Source of the DNA: Amycolatopsis tolypomycina
GTDB lineage: Bacteria > Actinomycetota > Actinomycetes > Mycobacteriales > Pseudonocardiaceae
Assembly: GCF_900105945.1 (NCBI RefSeq)
Contig: NZ_FNSO01000004.1
Span: 7,816,001-7,880,000 of the forward strand
Reading direction: 5' to 3'
DNA: 64,000 nucleotides
In this document: positions 24,761 through 33,344 of the stretch, in pieces
Layout: the number at the start of each line of letters is the position of its first letter
Numbering within the stretch: the first letter of the stretch is position 1
Notes under the pieces: model-generated
What the model saw: only the letters and a program-made list of their open reading frames with translations
Databases searched by the model: none
Told to the model about the DNA's origin: nothing
Program-made: the position numbers and the translations under genes

Positions 24761-25585
24761 ATGTGCCGGTTGCTCGGCGTGTCCCGTTCGGGGTTCTATG
24801 ACTGGGAGCGCCGGGTGGTGTCGGCGCAAGCGCGGCGCCGGGAAATGCTGACGGCGCAGATTCGGGCGGTGTTCGACTCTTCGCATCGCACCTACGGGTA
24901 TCGGCGGGTGCATGCGGAACTGCAGCGCAGTGGCGTGCGGGTGGACGACGAGCTGGTGCGGCGCCTGATGCGCACCGCCGGCCTGCTTCCGGTGCAGGTC
25001 AAGCCCTGGCGGGGGCTGACCGTAGCCGGCCGCGCCGCAGGCACGATCCCGGACCTGCTCGGGCGGGACTTCACCGCGCCGGCGCCGGGGGCGAAGATGG
25101 TCGGTGACATCACGCAGGTCAACACCGGCGAAGGCCCGCTGTTCCTCGCGACAGTGATCGACTGCTATTCGAAAACCATTCTGGGATGGAGTGTGGACAA
25201 GCGCTACGACACCGGCCTGGTATCCGCGGCCATGACAATGGCCGCCGACCGTATCCCGTTGCCCGAGGGGGCGATATTCCACTCCGACCGCGGCAGCCAA
25301 TACACCTCCTACGCGTTCTCTCGCCTGCTGGGTCAGGAAAATATCCGGCAATCGGTCGGGCGGACCGGGATCTGTTACGACAACGCCATGGCCGAATCCT
25401 TCTTCGGAAAACTCAAAGCAGAATGGATACACCACCGCACCTTTGCCACCCGGACCGAAGCCCGCCGCGAGATCATCAAGTTCATCGAAGGCTTCTACAA
25501 CACACGCCGGCTACATTCAGCACTCGAATACCGGCCACCACGCGAAGTACTCGACGAATGGTTCACCCAACACCAAGCAGCATGA
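24761..25585 (+). CDS. IS3-family transposase OrfB (integrase catalytic domain)
   Basis: A 274-residue rve-type DDE domain: HTH_21-like N-terminus (MCRLLGVSRSGFYDWERRV; SSHRTYGYRRVHAEL), first Asp in MVGDITQVNTGEG, second in FHSDRGSQYTSYAF and Glu in NAMAESFFGKLKAEW. The open frame continues upstream of ATG 24761 (reading TVARRYACIAAEKAHFDVTW) into the end of OrfA in the -1 frame, so the product is probably the OrfAB fusion. Domain and residues are complete. Confidence 0.9.
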   Translation: MCRLLGVSRSGFYDWERRVVSAQARRREMLTAQIRAVFDSSHRTYGYRRVHAELQRSGVRVDDELVRRLMRTAGLLPVQVKPWRGLTVAGRAAGTIPDLLGRDFTAPAPGAKMVGDITQVNTGEGPLFLATVIDCYSKTILGWSVDKRYDTGLVSAAMTMAADRIPLPEGAIFHSDRGSQYTSYAFSRLLGQENIRQSVGRTGICYDNAMAESFFGKLKAEWIHHRTFATRTEARREIIKFIEGFYNTRRLHSALEYRPPREVLDEWFTQHQAA

Positions 25586-26647
25586 TATAGTCTGCTTGAG
25601 CGGCGTCCGAAATCTTCGGAGCACATCAGGGGCGTACACCGATCCGGACGCGGGGAAGGTGCCGTTTCAACAGTACGCGGACAAGTGGCTGCGCACGCAG
25701 ACCTTCGAGGAGTCCACGCGTGAGTCGGTCGGCGTCCGGCTCAAGAACCACATCTATCCCCACCTCGGGGACAAGTACCTGGACATGGTGAAGCCGTCGA
25801 GCATCCGGGAGTGGGACCGGGCGCTGCAGGACTGCAAGCTCGCGGCGAGCTACCGGCAGGTGCTCTTCGTCCACGTGCAGAGCATCTTCAACGCTGCGAT
25901 CGATGACGAGCTGATCAGGAAGAATCCGTGCAACGCGGCGTCGGTGCGAAAGCCGTCCATTCCCGCGCGCAAGATCGTTCCATGGACGACCGACCGGGTT
26001 CACGCCGTGCGCGGTGCCATCTCCGAGCGGTACAAGGTCACGGTGTCGCTCGGTGCCGGTCTCGGCCTGCGGCAGGGTGAGGCGTTCGGCCTGGCCCTCG
26101 ATGACGTCGACTTCGACGAAGACATGGTGACGGTCCAGCGACAGGTGAAGTTCGTCTACGGCAAGCCATGCTTCGGGCCGCCCAAGCGGGGCAAGATCCG
26201 CGAGGTCCCGCTGCCCTCGTCGGTCGCCCAGGACATAAAGGAGCACGTCGCGAAGTTCCCGCCGATCGTCGTCACGCTGCCGTGGCAGCACCCCGGCGGG
26301 GAACTCGTCTCGGCTCGGGTCATCGTCTATTCACGGGACCTGACTGCCATCTCCCGCCCGGTCTACAACCAGTGGGTGTGGGGGCCAGCCTTGAAGAAGG
26401 CGGAGGTTCCCCGGGTCAAGCGCGTTGACGGGTTCCACGCGCTGCGGCACTTCTACGCCTCCACGCTGCTGGACGCTGGCGAGTCCATCACCGCACTCGC
26501 AGAACACCTCGGTCACAGCGATCCAGGGTTCACACTGCGGACATACACGCATCTCATGCCGTCGAGTAAGGATCGGACCCGCCGGGCTATCGATTACGCG
26601 TTTAACTTCGAGAGTTGCTCTTGGACTGAGGCGACCGGCTCCGCCGA

Positions 26648-27964
26648 CTACGTGAAATCGCTAGCTCCACGCTCACTGACCTTCGATTGAATCACTTTCA
26701 ACTCAGGCTTTTTACTCTCCGCCCTCGCTCGCCTATTCATCAAAGCAGCAATCGCGCGCATCGTGGCATTTGCATTCATCCAAGAAATTTCTTCCTTGAA
26801 GGCGTCGAAATCCAGATCCCTCCGAAAGCTTTCGATTATGGAATCGAGCCAAGCATGATAAGCATGCTTCTTACCGTATGCGATGATTCTGCTTCGAACA
26901 GAGGCCCTAATATGCACGCTTACGCGCCAAGCGGTGATCTTGCCGTCATCTTGGAGACTTCCAAGGTAGCCGGCACTGAAGTTGAGCGGAAGGGAGGCGT
27001 TCGTCGCATGAAAATCGACTTCCAACTCTAGCGACATACTCTTATTGAAGATCCGGACATGTCCGGTGTCGATACGCTCAACCTTACTACCCTTCGGCAA
27101 AGTCAGTTCAAATCTGCTATAGTAATATGAGCCAGACTGAATCATGAATACTTCAGCTTCGTCTTCGTCGCCATCCACGCCATCCAGTGGATCGAATCCC
27201 ACTCGATCCCGCACATCTCCCGTAAATAAGGCAAAAGCCCTATTGCTCAGTAGCACAGCCGGAACATCGTTGCGTTCCATGTCGACCAAGTCTTGCTTTT
27301 TAAATCGGTCCGCATTGCCAAAGTAGTCACGAAGATGGCTCGACAAACGCTGAAGGAGCATAAACTCGACAACTTCTTTGACAAGTTTGACCGAAGCGTT
27401 GTTCGGCACCTCCATTCGAACTCTCGAAATCTTTACTGTCCGCTTCTCGCGACCACGCGCGTCGACGCCTTCAGCGTTACTTTCATTCCTGGAGATTTTG
27501 CGTCTAACGAGCCGAAATGGCTCCTTTTTCCACTGGGCATGAAGAGCCTGATTTTCTGCAAATAAGGATCTGGTCAGCCGTCGAAATTCTTCAGAAAATC
27601 CATAGCCGGGGATCGAGGATACCCGATGATAGCCATTTTCATACTCTTGATTGTCCACGTCATCGACCTCTGGTCGACGTGCGGCCGATTCCTCGAATTC
27701 GTCAATCGTCAGGAAAACCGCGTTAACCCGCTCATACAGCGCCCGCTTCTTTAGCTTTTTTGCCACAACATATGCGGTCACTAGACCCACCAGAGCGCTG
27801 CCGAGAATAACGGAGACCTTATCTCCCAGGAAACTGGATAACGTGCCCGATACCAGATTAATTCCAAGCGCGGCAATAACCGCGAGAGACAGTAACTCCG
27901 AAAGCGAAGAACGAGTTTCCTTCACATCACCAAGAATACTACGCGGCGGTCGATCGGCACCCAA
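26648..27964 (-). CDS. hypothetical two-TM membrane protein, low-GC cargo
   Basis: A 438-residue protein I do not recognise. The TTG start at 27964 has AGGAG 5 nt upstream. Two N-terminal hydrophobic helices (LLSLAVIAALGINLVSGTL; VSVILGSALVGLVTAYVVA, residues 22-70) precede a long charged, mixed cytoplasmic region. Base composition is much less GC-rich than the window average, so it is foreign cargo at the right end of the element. It converges with and overlaps the integrase 3' end by 43 bp. A defence or exclusion role would be a guess from location only. Confidence 0.65.
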   Translation of the reverse strand: MGADRPPRSILGDVKETRSSLSELLSLAVIAALGINLVSGTLSSFLGDKVSVILGSALVGLVTAYVVAKKLKKRALYERVNAVFLTIDEFEESAARRPEVDDVDNQEYENGYHRVSSIPGYGFSEEFRRLTRSLFAENQALHAQWKKEPFRLVRRKISRNESNAEGVDARGREKRTVKISRVRMEVPNNASVKLVKEVVEFMLLQRLSSHLRDYFGNADRFKKQDLVDMERNDVPAVLLSNRAFALFTGDVRDRVGFDPLDGVDGDEDEAEVFMIQSGSYYYSRFELTLPKGSKVERIDTGHVRIFNKSMSLELEVDFHATNASLPLNFSAGYLGSLQDDGKITAWRVSVHIRASVRSRIIAYGKKHAYHAWLDSIIESFRRDLDFDAFKEEISWMNANATMRAIAALMNRRARAESKKPELKVIQSKVSERGASDFT

Positions 27965-28305
27965 TTGATCTCCTATCCCTGTCGAACCACGAAGCTTCCA
28001 AGCTTTGCTGTATCAAGTTCGCTCAGAAGACATGAGGCGTTACATACGCGCATCAACTCCCCGAGCCAGGAGCACTGCGACAGCTTCGGTGACCACTGAG
28101 CCGCCGACTCAATCCGCACAAGACAGTCGAGGTCCTTCACGCTCGTCGGATATCTCCGCTGTGCCGATCAAGCCTCGGCATTGCGGCGCGTCGTAGGCCG
28201 TCGACAACGTGCTCGGCGTCCGGCCTGAACCCCCGGCACGGCCCGATGACGGCCTGGCGGCATGATCTAGGTCATGAACCGCAGGTCAAGCGCGGTTCCA
28301 TACCT
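27965..28305. other. right end of the integrated element, no gene seen
   Basis: About 340 bp between the low-GC gene and the attachment core. It starts AT-rich and becomes GC-rich after about 28190. Short open frames have no ribosome site or plausible composition. It probably contains the promoter for the leftward gene and integrase arm-type sites. Confidence 0.4.
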
Positions 28306-28320
28306 TGTACTACCAGTTCT
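28306..28320. other. attachment site, right (attR core)
   Basis: A second copy of tgtactaccagttct, followed by GA so that the frame reads YYQF then TGA, the native end of the MBOAT gene. The following gene begins 18 bp later, which would be the ordinary spacing after MBOAT in the empty chromosome. Confidence 0.8.
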
Positions 28321-28338
28321 GAGCGGGAGCCCCGAGTC

Positions 28339-28701
28339 ATGACCGATCCTGTCGACCTGGCCAAGGTGCCGGGCGTGATCCCGTACGTGGACAACCACAA
28401 CGGCCCCCGCCGCCTCCTGACGGTCGAGATCCCGCACCTGGGCCACACAGTCCGCGCGTACGCACCGATAGCCAGCATCGACGGCCGCCAGTACGTGGTC
28501 TCCTGGGGATCGGTCTCCTTCGAGATCCCGGCGGACCGCAACGTCCACGTGAGCGTCCACCTCCACACGAACAGCGGCCACGACCTCACGATCACGCCGT
28601 TCGCCTCGACGGTCCTCTCGCCCCACCCGGCCGCGCTGCGCCTGAGTGCCCAGTTCGCCCCGAGCCAGCGCCCCGAAGGCACCCTCGTCCCCATCGGCTG
28701 A
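28339..28701 (+). CDS. hypothetical protein downstream of MBOAT site
   Basis: A 120-residue protein (MTDPVDLAKVPGVIPYVDNH; LTVEIPHLGHTVRAYAPIAS; FEIPADRNVHVSVHLHTNSG) with a mostly beta-strand pattern and no signal peptide. I do not recognise the family. In the chromosome without the element it would follow the MBOAT gene after only about 16 bp, so the two were probably one operon before integration; the element now separates them by 14 kb. Confidence 0.65.
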   Translation: MTDPVDLAKVPGVIPYVDNHNGPRRLLTVEIPHLGHTVRAYAPIASIDGRQYVVSWGSVSFEIPADRNVHVSVHLHTNSGHDLTITPFASTVLSPHPAALRLSAQFAPSQRPEGTLVPIG

Positions 28702-28762
28702 GGCTGCGGCGAATTCGTCGAACCCGCTCACCCGAACGGCCCAAGCGTGAAAGCCTGGACCC

Positions 28763-29368
28763 GTGCTGACCACGCGGTACCTCTTCCTCACCCGCCACGC
28801 CGAGGCGGGGCCGGACGGAAGGCTCACCGAAGCCGGTCAGCGCCAGGCCATCCTGCTCGGCCGTCGCCTCCGCGATGTCCCCGTCACGGCCATCCACCAC
28901 GGGCCGCTCCCGAGGACCACCGAGACCGCGCACCTCATCGCCGGCCAGCTCCCCGAAGTTCCCCTCTACGTCGAGAAGGCGGCAGGCGACTTCGTCCCGT
29001 ACACGCCGAAGCGCGAGGAGCTCCCCGAAACCTCCGGTGACCTCCTCCTCGCCTTCGCCCGCCAGTTCCCGCCCGCCGACGAAGACCTCGCCGTCGAAGC
29101 CGAACGGCGGTTCACCGGCCCGGTGCCGGGCAGCGAGCCGCGGTACGAAGTGCTTGTCACGCACAACTTCCTCGTCGGCTGGCTCATCCGCGCCTCCCAG
29201 GACGCCCCGCCGTGGCGCTGGCTCACCCTCACTCACGCCAACGCCGGCCTGACCGTCATCCGGTACTCCCCGGGCCGCCCCGCGTCGCTGCTGGCCTACA
29301 ACGACCTGAGCCACCTCCCCGCCGAGCTGCGCTGGACCGGCTTCCCACCGGACTTTTACGTTCCGTAG
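28763..29368 (+). CDS. histidine phosphatase family protein
   Basis: A 201-residue phosphoglycerate-mutase-like phosphatase. The catalytic phospho-acceptor is in FLTRHAEAGPDGRLTEAGQ near residue 11, the second substrate block is HHGPLPRTTETA, and the distal histidine is in VLVTHNFLVGW. Complete family length. It starts at GTG 28763. The substrate (small phosphorylated metabolite or protein) cannot be determined. Confidence 0.87.
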   Translation: MLTTRYLFLTRHAEAGPDGRLTEAGQRQAILLGRRLRDVPVTAIHHGPLPRTTETAHLIAGQLPEVPLYVEKAAGDFVPYTPKREELPETSGDLLLAFARQFPPADEDLAVEAERRFTGPVPGSEPRYEVLVTHNFLVGWLIRASQDAPPWRWLTLTHANAGLTVIRYSPGRPASLLAYNDLSHLPAELRWTGFPPDFYVP

Positions 29369-29441
29369 TGGACAAACGCGAAGCGTAGCCGGGCCCGGAA
29401 ATCGTTCTCGCCCGAATGGCCGAGCCTGTCAGGATGCGTGG

Positions 29442-30023
29442 ATGGCCCTCGACCCAACGCCCACGTCCGATCGGCTGAGCGACTACCTCGCCGCCGACGC
29501 CGTCGTCGACCACGGGCACCCGGCGATCCGCTCGCTGGCCGCGGCGCTGCGTCCCGGCGGTGAAGATCCCGTCGAAGCCGCGAAAACCGCCTTCCTGTTC
29601 GTGCGCGACGAGGTCGAACACGTCATCGACGCCGACGATCCGCGAGTCACCTGGCGGGCGTCGGACGTCCTGCGCGAACGCGTCGGCATCTGCTACGCCA
29701 AGGCCCACCTGCTCGCCGCTTTGCTGCGCGCACAAGGGATTCCGGCCGGTTTCTGCTACCAGGAGCTCTCCGCGCTGCACGGCCTGAACGCCGTGTACCT
29801 GCACGGCAAGTGGTCCAGGCTCGACGCCCGCGGCAACCGCACCGGCGCCGGCGGCGAGTTTTCGCTCGACGTGGAGAAACTGGCCTGGCCGGTGGACACC
29901 GCCCGCGGCGAACGCGACCACCCGGAGATCCACCCGGCGCCCGCACCGGTCGTCGTCGATTTCCTGATGACCGCCGCGCCCGGGCCCGGCTGGTACGAAA
30001 AGGGGCTGCCGCGCACTCTTTGA
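29442..30023 (+). CDS. transglutaminase-like domain protein
   Basis: A 193-residue protein with the transglutaminase-like (papain fold) triad pattern: the catalytic Cys in RVGICYAKAHLLAALLRAQG (near residue 83), a His in LHGLNAVYLHGKW and an Asp in RLDARGN. It has no signal peptide, so it is cytoplasmic. Bacterial members of this group are proteases, amidases or of unknown activity. Confidence 0.8.
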   Translation: MALDPTPTSDRLSDYLAADAVVDHGHPAIRSLAAALRPGGEDPVEAAKTAFLFVRDEVEHVIDADDPRVTWRASDVLRERVGICYAKAHLLAALLRAQGIPAGFCYQELSALHGLNAVYLHGKWSRLDARGNRTGAGGEFSLDVEKLAWPVDTARGERDHPEIHPAPAPVVVDFLMTAAPGPGWYEKGLPRTL

Positions 30024-30215
30024 TCATGGTTTTCCGCGATTTTCGGAAAACCGCCCGAGCCGGAAAGTTATTGCCGAGAGTGACGTCTGTCCGTCAGTCC
30101 TGTCCCCCGAACTTCTTATTTCGCACACCCTCCGAGGCGCGTAAAGTGACTCCCCGCGCTCGAACAGACACTTTACGCATACGTCCGTTCGAGTGGCTCG
30201 AGGGAGGTGAAGCAC

Positions 30216-31220
30216 GTGGCCGCGGCTGGCGGACGCCTCCGCCGTACCCCACTGCAAGAGATCTTCTGGACCAGGACGAGCCTGCTCCTCACGGTGCTCG
30301 TCGTGGTCGCCGGCCTGAGCCTGTGGATCGCCGGCCTGATGGACCCCGGCACCGGGAAGAACCTGGTGACGTCGCTGGGCACCGGCACCCTGATCTCCGC
30401 GATCGTCGGGTTCGGCACCACCCTGATCACCGCGAGCGCGTCACAGAAGGCGCTCGTGACACCGGTGATCGAGGAGAGCCGGCGTGCCCTCGAGGACCTC
30501 AGCGCCGAATACCGCGCGCTGAACAAGGAGTTCTTCCCCACCGACGTGTTCGAGCCGACCACCGATCCGGACCCCGCGTTCAACCGCAGGCTGATGGCCG
30601 ACCTCGACGCGACGCGGCAGTACTTCTTCCGCGGCTTCTCCGGGCGGCACGCGGCCGCCCGCCTGTTGCTTTCCCGCACCGAACGGGAACTGCGCGCCGT
30701 CATCGCCGATCCGCGCGACGCGAACTCGATCAGCGGGCGCGCCCGGTACCTGTTGCGGCGCGAGGAGGCCGACGTCGACTACGAGCGGATCCAGACCCGG
30801 CTCGACGAAGAGATCCGGATCGGGCTCGTCGGCCTCTTCCTGGCGCGCAGCCGGTGCGCGTCGGTCGACATCACCGTGGTCGCCGACCCGCCGCTGGACC
30901 GGCTCGAAATGTTCGACGACAGCGTGTGGGTGTCGCTCTACAGCGACGTCCGCGGCGCCACGAAGCTGTACCCGCGGTCCCTGCGGTTCACCGAAGGTTC
31001 CTTCCTCTACAACATGGAACGCGCCGAATTCGTGCGCGTCTCGCAGTCCCGGACCGGCCGCCACTTCCGCATCACGTCCGCGACGACGCGGACGGATTTC
31101 CTGGCGCTGTTCGAGAAGATCACCGGATCCCCGTTGTCCGAGGAGCAGTTCCGCGAGCTGGAGGCCAAGTTCCACGCCTTCCGCGCGGAGTTCTCCGCAG
31201 TCGCCGAGCTAGGGAGCTGA
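30216..31220 (+). CDS. two-TM membrane protein of an unrecognised three-gene cluster
   Basis: A 334-residue protein. GTG 30216 is preferred because GGGAGG at 30202-30207 lies at a proper distance; GTG 30207 would touch that site. Two membrane helices (SLLLTVLVVVAGLSLWIAGL; SLGTGTLISAIVGFGTTLIT, residues 20-75) are followed by a cytoplasmic region with helical stretches and a strand-rich C-terminal part (VDITVVADPPLDRLEMF; LYPRSLRFTEGSFLYNMERA). I do not recognise the family. It lies 2 bp before the cupin-like gene, so they are cotranscribed. Confidence 0.65.
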   Translation: MAAAGGRLRRTPLQEIFWTRTSLLLTVLVVVAGLSLWIAGLMDPGTGKNLVTSLGTGTLISAIVGFGTTLITASASQKALVTPVIEESRRALEDLSAEYRALNKEFFPTDVFEPTTDPDPAFNRRLMADLDATRQYFFRGFSGRHAAARLLLSRTERELRAVIADPRDANSISGRARYLLRREEADVDYERIQTRLDEEIRIGLVGLFLARSRCASVDITVVADPPLDRLEMFDDSVWVSLYSDVRGATKLYPRSLRFTEGSFLYNMERAEFVRVSQSRTGRHFRITSATTRTDFLALFEKITGSPLSEEQFRELEAKFHAFRAEFSAVAELGS

Positions 31221-31222
31221 CC

Positions 31223-31861
31223 TTGCTCACCCGCCTGTCCCCCCTTTCCGAACTGGCCACGCGCCTGCGCACGGCCGGGTTCCCGCTCGCCTCGGAATGG
31301 CGCGCGGTCGACGGCTGGTTCCGGCCGTGGGCCGCCCAGTCCGGCCTGCGGGACGAGCTGCGCGCGCAGCTCCGCACGCTGACTGCCGCGCAGGCCACGA
31401 AGGTCCTGCGCTCGTCCCGGGAAACGACGACGCACTTCGCCTGGTGCCTGCTCGATTCGCCGTCCGACCCGTTTTCCTTCTGGCTGCACGAATACAAGGC
31501 GCAGGAGGACTGGCGGGCCGGGTACGCGGATTCCGTGCACAACCACAGGTACCACTTCTGCACCACGATCCTCCGTGGTGACTACCTGCACGAGCGGTAC
31601 GAGACGACGATCGACGCCGGCACCGGGCTGATCGCGTCGGCGCGGTTGCGCCGCCGGACGCGGTGCGCGGCCGGAGCCTGCGCCACCATGCTGGCCGACG
31701 AATTCCACCGGATCCCCGAAGCGGCCGCCGGAACGATGACTTTCCTCGTGAAATCACGCCCGGTGAGCAGTTTCAGCTTGTCATTCGACCCGGCCTGCGG
31801 AATCGGCCATCGTCACGTTCCGGTCGAGGTCCGATTGGGGGAATTGGCCGACCGCATCTAG
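31223..31861 (+). CDS. cupin-like protein of unrecognised family
   Basis: A 212-residue soluble protein starting at TTG 31223, with AGGGAG 6 nt upstream and only 2 bp after the preceding gene. The N-terminal third is helical. The rest has the strand/His pattern of a metal cupin: SVHNHRYHFCTTILRGDYLHERYE, then a later His in ADEFHRIPEAAAGTMTFLVK. An Fe/Zn dioxygenase or sugar-binding role is possible but not supported by motif details. It belongs with the membrane protein before it and probably the HD protein after it. Confidence 0.6.
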   Translation: MLTRLSPLSELATRLRTAGFPLASEWRAVDGWFRPWAAQSGLRDELRAQLRTLTAAQATKVLRSSRETTTHFAWCLLDSPSDPFSFWLHEYKAQEDWRAGYADSVHNHRYHFCTTILRGDYLHERYETTIDAGTGLIASARLRRRTRCAAGACATMLADEFHRIPEAAAGTMTFLVKSRPVSSFSLSFDPACGIGHRHVPVEVRLGELADRI

Positions 31862-31935
31862 CTACACACCGGCGTCAGCGGCGCTTACCATTACTCCACC
31901 CGTCTGAAATACCACGGCCGGGATGGGAGAGGTGT

Positions 31936-32589
31936 ATGCGCACGCAGGAAAGCACGATCGACCACGTGATCGTCGGCGCCGTCGAGAGAAAGGTCCACCG
32001 GCTCTGCCGGCAGTACGCCGACCGGCTGCAGTTCCACGGCTGGCACCACGTGAGTTTCGTCCGCGCGAAGGCGGCCGGTTTCGCCCGCTTCAACGGCGCC
32101 GACGTCGCGGCGGTGGAAGTGGCCGCGCTGGTGCACGACGTCAACTACCTGGTGCTCCGGAACTCGCCCGCCGCGGCGGGCCGGAGCATGCGGCTGGAAA
32201 TCCTCGCCGAATGCGGCGTGCCACCGCGGATCGCGCGGTGGATCGACGAGATCGTCGACGAAGCGGAAATGGCCACCCGCGGCCGGGACATTTCCCTGGA
32301 GGCGCAGGCGTTGAGCGACGCGGACACGTTGTTCAAGGCGCTGCCGGTGACGCCGGTGGTGCTGGCGCACCACTACCTGCGCGAGAACGGGCTGAGCCTG
32401 CGCGAGCTGGCGCACAAGATCGTCGGCGAGCAGTGCGAGGTCCACGACGAGGGCTACTACTTCTACAACCCGGAGGCGGCGGCCACGTACTCCCGCTGGG
32501 CGACGGCGAACCTGCAGCTGTGGCAGTGCATCAAGGAGGCGGTCGACGACCCGTCGGTGGCCGAGCTGCTGGACGCGGTGGCGTCCTAA
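31936..32589 (+). CDS. HD-domain phosphohydrolase-like protein
   Basis: A 217-residue protein with HD-domain metal ligands: a His in LQFHGWHHVSFVRA, the HD pair in VAALVHDVNYLVLRN and a downstream Asp in AQALSDADTLFKAL. Such domains hydrolyse phosphate esters of nucleotides or other metabolites. It is 74 bp downstream of the cupin-like gene and in the same direction. Its stop overlaps the stop of the convergent aldolase gene. Confidence 0.75.
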   Translation: MRTQESTIDHVIVGAVERKVHRLCRQYADRLQFHGWHHVSFVRAKAAGFARFNGADVAAVEVAALVHDVNYLVLRNSPAAAGRSMRLEILAECGVPPRIARWIDEIVDEAEMATRGRDISLEAQALSDADTLFKALPVTPVVLAHHYLRENGLSLRELAHKIVGEQCEVHDEGYYFYNPEAAATYSRWATANLQLWQCIKEAVDDPSVAELLDAVAS

Positions 32590-33236
32590 CCCTGCCCGTA
32601 ACCCCGCAGCCGGTCGACGACGTTGGCAACCTCGACCGGCGGCAGCAGACTGGGCCGCCCGGCACTCTGCGCGAGCAGCCACACCCGGCAGGCCCATTCG
32701 AGCTGCTGGGCCCGGTGATAGGCGGCCTCAAGGCCGTCACCGTAGGTAAGGGTGCCGTGGTTGGCCATCAGACAGCCACGGCGCCCATCAAGGGCTTCCA
32801 GCACGGCGGCGGCGAGTTCGGGCGTGCCATAGGTGGCGTAGCGCGCGACGCGCACCGACGGTCCGATCGTGGCGATGACGTAGTGGATCGGCGGAACTTC
32901 CCGCACCAGCGTCGAGACGGCGGTGGCATGCGGCGAGTGCGTGTGGACGACGGCGGTAACGGGCTCACCATCCGGGTCACGGACGTCCCAGTAGACGGAG
33001 AGGTGCATCGGAAGTTCACTGGTCGGCTTGAGCGAGCCATCGACAACCTGCCCCCCGAGATCGACAACGGCGATGTCAGCGGGGGTGAGGCTGGCATAGG
33101 CAACCCCGGTGGGCGTGACGGCGACGAGATCACCGGCCCGCACGGAGACGTTCCCGGAGGTCCCGACAACAAGGCCGTCACCGACCATCCGGCGCGCATA
33201 GGCACACACGGCGGCCCGCTCGGTCTCGAGGATCAT
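32586..33236 (-). CDS. class II aldolase/adducin-family protein (FucA/AraD-like)
   Basis: A 216-residue zinc aldolase or epimerase homologue. Family features are GTSGNVSVRAGDLVAVTPTG, the catalytic Glu in KPTSELPMHLSVYW, the metal His pair in VVHTHSPHATAVST and the third ligand in LMANHGTLTYG. It would act on a sugar phosphate such as fuculose- or ribulose-phosphate; the exact substrate is not predictable. It converges on the HD gene with overlapping stop codons. Confidence 0.88.
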   Translation of the reverse strand: MILETERAAVCAYARRMVGDGLVVGTSGNVSVRAGDLVAVTPTGVAYASLTPADIAVVDLGGQVVDGSLKPTSELPMHLSVYWDVRDPDGEPVTAVVHTHSPHATAVSTLVREVPPIHYVIATIGPSVRVARYATYGTPELAAAVLEALDGRRGCLMANHGTLTYGDGLEAAYHRAQQLEWACRVWLLAQSAGRPSLLPPVEVANVVDRLRGYGQG

Positions 33237-33344
33237 GCACAGTTCCCGTCTCGTGGGTGATCAGCGGCTGCTGTGCAGACTGCCAGCCACCCACGAGTGT
33301 CGGCCACCTCCCCGGCCGGCCCCACACAGGCCCCCACCCTCCCG
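33237..33344. other. short non-coding gap left of the MITE-like segment
   Basis: About 110 bp upstream of the leftward aldolase gene, ending in an 11-bp sequence CCACCCTCCCG (33334-33344) that repeats on the other sides of the two mobile segments. It should contain the aldolase promoter. Confidence 0.4.

Larger units (their letters stand above)
24359..25628 (+). mobile_element. IS3-family insertion sequence inside the integrase (1270 bp)
   Basis: Ends are TGAAGTGCTCCGA on the left and the imperfect inverse TCGGAGCACATCA on the right. Two overlapping-frame genes, orfA and orfB, fill it. The flanking GGG (24356-24358 and 25629-25631) is the target duplication; three bases is required because only that length rejoins the integrase in frame. 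Both genes look intact, so the insertion seems recent. Confidence 0.9.
24122..26690 (+). pseudogene. tyrosine integrase split by an IS3-family insertion
   Basis: The integrase occupies 24122-24358 and 25632-26690, separated by the IS. The N-terminal part (79 codons; MGHVQDRWYRPKKDDHGQVV) ends at a TGA made by the first bases of the IS. The C-terminal part carries the catalytic residues: Arg in GLRQGEAFGL, HxxR in HALRHFYAS and His/Tyr in LGHSDPGFTLRTYTHL. Removing the IS and one GGG target copy restores a continuous 431-residue frame (QGAYTDPD at the join). Without repair the element probably cannot excise itself. The 3' end overlaps the convergent gene at 26648. Confidence 0.88.
14018..28320. 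mobile_element. integrated AICE (pSAM2/pMEA type), about 14.3 kb
   Basis: A complete element bounded by a 15-bp direct repeat. It holds a TPR regulator, flavoprotein, small conserved proteins, FtsK-like Tra, HUH replication initiator, Xis and tyrosine integrase, the order typical of actinomycete integrative and conjugative elements. Low-GC cargo lies near both ends (14773-16609 and 26648-27964). Integration is in the 3' end of a protein-coding gene rather than a tRNA. The integrase is split by an IS3-family insertion, so autonomous excision is unlikely. Confidence 0.85.

Noticed and set aside
28005..28196. Small open frame at the right end of the element
   Set aside because: No ribosome site and Arg/Ser/Thr-rich composition without any family resemblance.
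14040..28300. A tRNA gene as the element's integration site
   Set aside because: No tRNA-like sequence was found near either end; the only matching direct repeat is the MBOAT 3' end.
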